From: Anarhynchus alexandrinus
Lineage: Eukaryota; Chordata; Aves; Charadriiformes; Charadriidae
Direction of reading: 5' to 3'
NCBI GenBank assembly: GCA_008711295.1
Contig: VUYV01000041.1
Coordinates: forward strand, 5,636,273 to 5,700,272
DNA length: 64,000 nucleotides
Below, piece after piece: positions 59,960 through 64,000 of this stretch. Position 1 is the stretch's first letter, and each line of letters begins with the position of its first letter. The translations under genes and the position numbers were made by a program. Below the pieces are notes generated by a model. That model was not told where the DNA came from. It did no database searches and was given only the letters and a program-made list of their open reading frames with translations.

Positions 59960-62518
59960 TGAGTATGGGATTTGACAGTAACATTTAAAAGCAAATTACT
60001 ATTTTCCCCTCTAATTATGCAGTTGCAGAAAAGCAATACATTCTTAAGAAGAAAACTACAGGCCTGGAGAGATATTATCATGAAGATCGTCATATTTCAG
60101 TAAAATTAAGAAGCTTTGTAAGACTCTAGATGCTTTATAGCGAGTCCCCAATATATAATGGAAACGCCACTTTTATTTATTTCCCAGTTTAGATCACCAC
60201 ATACTTCCACGATGATAAGCTCCTCAGGTCAGAGGCCACATCGTCCGGTGGTGTTATTGAAAGCATTGCAATTTATCCTGTCACATGGAGGACGTTGGAT
60301 TGCTGCTTAAGATTTATGTTGTTGGCCTAAACTGTACCAAAGTTGCTACCAGGACCGCAAGGAAGACTATTGGCAAATAGCTACACGCAGGACAGAAATA
60401 CAGAATAATGCTAGCTGATTTCATCCTTATCCATAGATCATCTGGTTTTGATGTAATCATGATCTGCTTGAAATCCTGTTCTAGTTTAGCTTGTTGACTC
60501 TACCCATTTCTGCTCCTTCTTTTAACAAGATACTTACCAGGAGGTCAAGTACAAAGATAACAGCCTTCACCTCTGAAGTGATAATGGACAGCAGCTGAAC
60601 AACTGTCTGAGCAATTGCTGCCCCTGGGAGCAGAAACTACCGCCTTCTCAAAACCCTGCCAGATCCCCCAGCAGTAAATAAACCCAACCACAAGATATAA
60701 CAGCAAAATTCAGTTACATGGTGCTATGCTCTACGTATTATACAACTCTATAGATTTATTTATGTAAGTCTCTGCACTTAGCTGATTATGTGCGTGATTT
60801 ATGCAACTGCTCCACACTAGGTAATAACCTGAAGCAGTAACTCGGTCATCGTTGCCTGTAGGTATTTTTCTGCATTGCTGTTCCAAATAGCAATAATAAT
60901 AGTTTTCAATAATAAAGCGAAATGAGCACTCTTCCTAGCGAATGTTGAAATAATTGTGTTCCAGTTCTTTAGCAAAGACTTACGTATGTGATTCATATGC
61001 ATATATACGTTATAAATATATATTTAAATCAGAAGCAAAAAGCAGAACACTGAAGATGCTTATTAGTAATACATAAAGACTTAAAAACCTTCAGTTAGCT
61101 CCTCTGCTTTTTTTTTTTCCCCTCTTTACAGCCTTCTGTCCTGGAACACTCACTGTGAGAAAGCACCAGTGTCACAGAAACAAAAGAACACAAGAGAACA
61201 AAGGGAAGGGAACCCTAAAGTATCCCAGGAATACAAAGCTTGTGCTACTGAAATTCAATCTCACCTTCAATCTCACCTTCAATCCCTTTATACTCTTTCA
61301 CTGAGAGCTGAAGGAGGAACAGTGTACTAGTAAAAACCACCATAGGAAATGTTATTTAAAGTCTAAAGTTGAGATGTTCAGTAATTGATGAGTTAAAGTT
61401 TGCTATATTTCCTCATCAGCCAGAAGGCTCTTAGGACACCCAGACACCAGACAGCCTAAGATAAAAGTGTTTGTTATTAATTTTTAAAACAAAAACCCCC
61501 TAGATGCCTTCTTGCATTTCAGTTGCTTTTTGGTTTACGTTCTTTTCTTTTTCTACAGTCATAATGTGTTTTGTGTTTATAAGATGAAGGATCATCTGCC
61601 AATTTTGTAGTCATAACAAAAGAAAAAAAGCTGTTTTTTAGGGGAAAAAGTCCTACAGACAGTAAGATAATCAAAAGCAAACTCAATGGAAAGGGGTTTC
61701 CTTTTGTTACTTTTATCACAAGATAAACCAGTGCAAATAATTGGAAAATCCTTATGCATCGTTGTAATTTCTTAATCTTTCTAATTACAGTGTTGCTTTT
61801 ATCCTTGTACAATGCATATATTTTTTTCATATACATACTTTTTCATGTATATTCATCAGAAAGAAATTACTCCCAAAACTTAATTAGGCTTCTTATTACT
61901 GCTCTTCATGAATATTCTAGCAAATTAGTTATTTTGCAATATCTGTAAAAACAGCTGAAGGAATTTCCCTGGAAATGTAAATTTAAACCTAGATATTTGC
62001 GCTAAAACCTTGACTACATTCACCCAAGTAAGAGACAGAAATATAGTGTGACTCATCCAAATAATCCTCATCAATACAGCTCATATTTTAACTTCAGGTA
62101 AACCCACTCATATAAATACATCTAAAGAAACAGTACCCATTCCGCTTCTTTTATGTTTCTGTACAGTATTTGAATTTCATGAGTTTTAAGCTTTCACATA
62201 CCTTTCATTGTCTCTATTTATTTGTTCATAGCTATTTATACTGGAAAAGTGATAAATGTTTATGTATAGAGCTGAAGAAAACTCAGCATTCCAAACCTGT
62301 TTAAAACTTGTTCAAGAGAGTAGAAAAGGTGTTTGGAAGCTCCTTTTAAACTTCTTTTATCAATTGTTGCCTGTTTTTTTTTAACTGAGTAGGACTTAAC
62401 ATATTTTTGCATAACTTCAGAGCACAGCAGTCATCACCTTTTATCTTACCGGATTTCAATAACACTTAATATTTTGTATAATTTGGCTTCCCTCATTTAC
62501 ACCCTCTACAGCTTTCAG
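59960..62518. other. Probable intron; unique DNA
   Basis: If the flanking exons are right, this is one intron with GTGAGT at the left and a pyrimidine tract plus 'ctttcag' at the right. It holds a 12-bp tandem repeat at 61254-61284 and no recognisable transposon. Confidence 0.4.
61254..61284. repeat. 12-bp tandem repeat, about 2.6 copies
   Basis: The unit ttcaatctcacc is present at 61254-61265 and 61266-61277, with a partial third copy. Confidence 0.9.
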
Positions 62519-62847
62519 GTGTGCCCAATACCATCATGCTATCTCTGTCTGCTAATGAGAAGGCACCCATTTACAGAGAAATTACTTTATCTTGCACACC
62601 GAGAGAGTCATCTATAATATCTGATGTTCCTGTAGATGAAACGAGCAGTGTGCCCAAACAAACAAGCCAGCCACAATTATTCAGCTTCAGGCTGAGGAGA
62701 GATAAACAGCTCATCCCCCCATCCCATAAGCACCAGTTGTCACCATCTCGTTTGAGCGCTCGGTCCCGGCTACAGCATCGCGCTCTAACGACGATCACGC
62801 ATCCACAAAAGCGTAGGACTGGGTTAACAATTGCAAATGAAGTAAAG
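62519..62847 (+). CDS. Candidate internal exon of an unidentified gene
   Basis: This is the strongest coding signal in the window. The 329 bases have an acceptor ('accctctacagctttcag') and a consensus donor (AAAG/GTGAGT), enter in phase 1 and leave in phase 0, and stay open for 109 full codons. CpG density is far above the neighbourhood, especially at 62740-62815. An alternative acceptor 7 bases earlier (after 62511) would enter in phase 0. The protein begins VPNTIMLSLSANEKAPI, has a Ser/Thr-rich acidic stretch (SSIISDVPVDETSS), then a strongly basic Arg/Lys/His-rich tail (FSFRLRRDKQL, LSARSRLQHRAL, HPQKRRTG). It looks like a disordered, possibly phosphorylated linker of a large protein. I recognise no family. 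A 75-codon frame on the opposite strand is a shadow. Confidence 0.55.
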
Positions 62848-63553
62848 GTGAGTGCATGTTCAAGATGATATTTTAAAAAATTAAAGATTTATGACTTCTA
62901 CTTTTGGTAAGACATCCTGTAATTGTTGTATTTTCCTCCTCCACCTACTCTCATTGTGCGTGGATGAATACACAAATAATTAAAAATACCTTGCTATGTG
63001 TATTTAAAAAGACAATGCCCCAATAATTACATGTAAGGAACAAACGTATATGCTGAATAGGTGTAGGAAATCTGAACAACGTGCTTTATTTTAATGCTTA
63101 TTTCTATTCTACCTGGAATCTTTCAGGTTTCACATTCATAACAGTTGCAGTGTAGAAAAGACAGAGAATTCATAACCTCATATAAAGCTTGTAAGTCATA
63201 TCACAGCCCCCACACACACACCCCCCGAAACTATATCAAATACACCAATTTGCCTGCTACGTTGACCTACCAGTAACTAAAATTCTGGCAAGTATATATA
63301 CGTTTTTCCACAATGCCAAGGTGTAGTCTGGCATGCAAAGCCCCACAAACCCAAACATTTCGTTTCTTTCTCTTGTTTCTGTCCACTTCTGAAAAAGGCT
63401 GAGCTCACCCAAACAAGCACATGGCCTCTAAACTCGCTGTAAAGAATGTTAGTGCCTCTGTATGGACATTTAACAAAAGAAATTTACAGTTCTGTAAGCA
63501 GCAGTGACGACACCAGCTGAACAGGGGCTTTCTACTCACTTCTTTTTTGACAG
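62848..63553. other. Probable intron; unique DNA
   Basis: The stretch begins with the GTGAGT donor of the preceding candidate exon. It includes a short C/CA-rich run near 63208-63230. Confidence 0.4.
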
Positions 63554-63619
63554 CGTATTTCTTGTACTGGTAAAGACGTAGCAACTAACAGTTGTTTGCA
63601 TTATGCTGGAGTCTGTTAG
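63554..63619 (+). CDS. Possible terminal exon
   Basis: A very good acceptor (pyrimidine tract then 'ttttttgacag') is followed in phase 0, the phase left by the exon ending at 62847, by 21 codons (RISCTGKDVATNSCLHYAGVC) and a TAG stop. The fit of phase and acceptor is suggestive, but 21 open codons are easily had by chance. No AATAAA follows closely within the window. The splice could instead skip to an exon beyond the right edge. Confidence 0.25.
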   Translation, partial: RISCTGKDVATNSCLHYAGVC

Positions 63620-63624
63620 CATTA

Positions 63625-64000
63625 TATTTTGTTTTAAACAGAATTTCTAAGTTCAGAGTATATGGTATCTATAAAGTCCAGTTCTCTTTCTAGCAATCTT
63701 CGAAAAGCACGACTGTGTGGGGGAAGGTTAAACGTGTTTTTCTGGAGCTGTTTCCTAGCCCAAGAAAGTTACATGGCTTATTATGTTATTCCCATCCCAG
63801 GATAATTACGCAGAAGGTTCTGTGGTGGTTTTGTTTTATTTTGATTTGGGGGTGTTTTGTTTTGGATTTGATTTTTTTTTTTTCCTTTCCCATCATTGCT
63901 TTTTCTTTGAGGGAGACTGATGTGTGTATACAAAATTTCTTCTGGCTGTTTGCAAGACAGACATCTATACCGCATGCAGGACCACTGGTTTGGAGACAAA
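63625..64000. other. Unique DNA with T/G-rich low complexity
   Basis: A T/G-rich run (63825-63885, gttttgtttt-like words) is the only notable content. Confidence 0.5.

Noticed and set aside
62571..62798. 75-codon frame antisense to the candidate exon
   Set aside because: A shadow: the plus strand has the splice sites and matching phases, the minus strand has none.
1..64000. CRISPR arrays, bacterial operons, rRNA and tRNA genes
   Set aside because: None seen; the repeats are LINE, LTR and simple repeats of a vertebrate genome, and no cloverleaf with proper A and B boxes was evident by eye.

Overview
This is eukaryotic and almost certainly bird DNA. The repeats are the evidence: at least eight fragments of CR1 LINEs, several ending in the avian ATTCTRTG-type 3' octamer repeats, plus at least four LTR-retrotransposon fragments of types common in bird genomes. 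The sequence is AT-rich and mostly unique, with long introns or intergenic DNA. There are no rRNA genes, no tRNA genes that I can fold by eye, no CRISPR arrays and no bacterial-type operons. Single N's and one 503-N block mark a draft assembly.

Layout. 1-5 kb: a CR1 scrap at the left edge and a plus-strand LTR near 3.0-3.6 kb. 5.1-5.7 kb: a minus-strand CR1 3' end with an unusual direct/inverted repeat at its truncated edge. 8.3-9.2 kb: three coding-like minus-strand segments that I cannot identify. 10.3-10.8 kb: an old minus-strand LTR. 14.3-14.5 kb: a CR1 scrap. 16.1-16.6 kb: an assembly gap flanked by two noisy copies of the same sequence. 18.9-19.7 kb: a CR1 with a single N standing in for about 175 bases. 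20.2-20.9 kb: a GC-richer, LTR-like block. 23.4-23.9 kb: a plus-strand CR1. 24-37 kb: mostly unique DNA with a run of short open frames at 33.2-34.8 kb. 37.2-38.6 kb: CR1 5' and 3' parts separated by about 250 bases of non-CR1 DNA. 39.4-39.8 kb: an internally deleted LTR. 40-54 kb: AT-rich unique DNA with a short CpG-dense patch at 43.2 kb. 56.8-57.4 kb: an ancient CR1. 57.6-58.1 kb: a well-preserved solo LTR. 59.4-59.6 kb: a further CR1 scrap.

Protein-coding content is sparse. The best candidate is a plus-strand exon at 62519-62847: 109 full codons, CpG-rich, with a canonical acceptor and a GTGAGT donor. A weaker upstream exon at 59838-59958 ends in the matching codon phase. A possible terminal exon at 63554-63619 and another possible exon at 54827-54900 are also noted. 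Together they suggest that the right end lies inside a plus-strand multi-exon gene, whose identity I do not recognise. I found no convincing new biological system. The items most worth a second look are the unidentified exon chain, the palindrome at the CR1 edge, the promoter module shared by three LTRs, and the assembly duplications.
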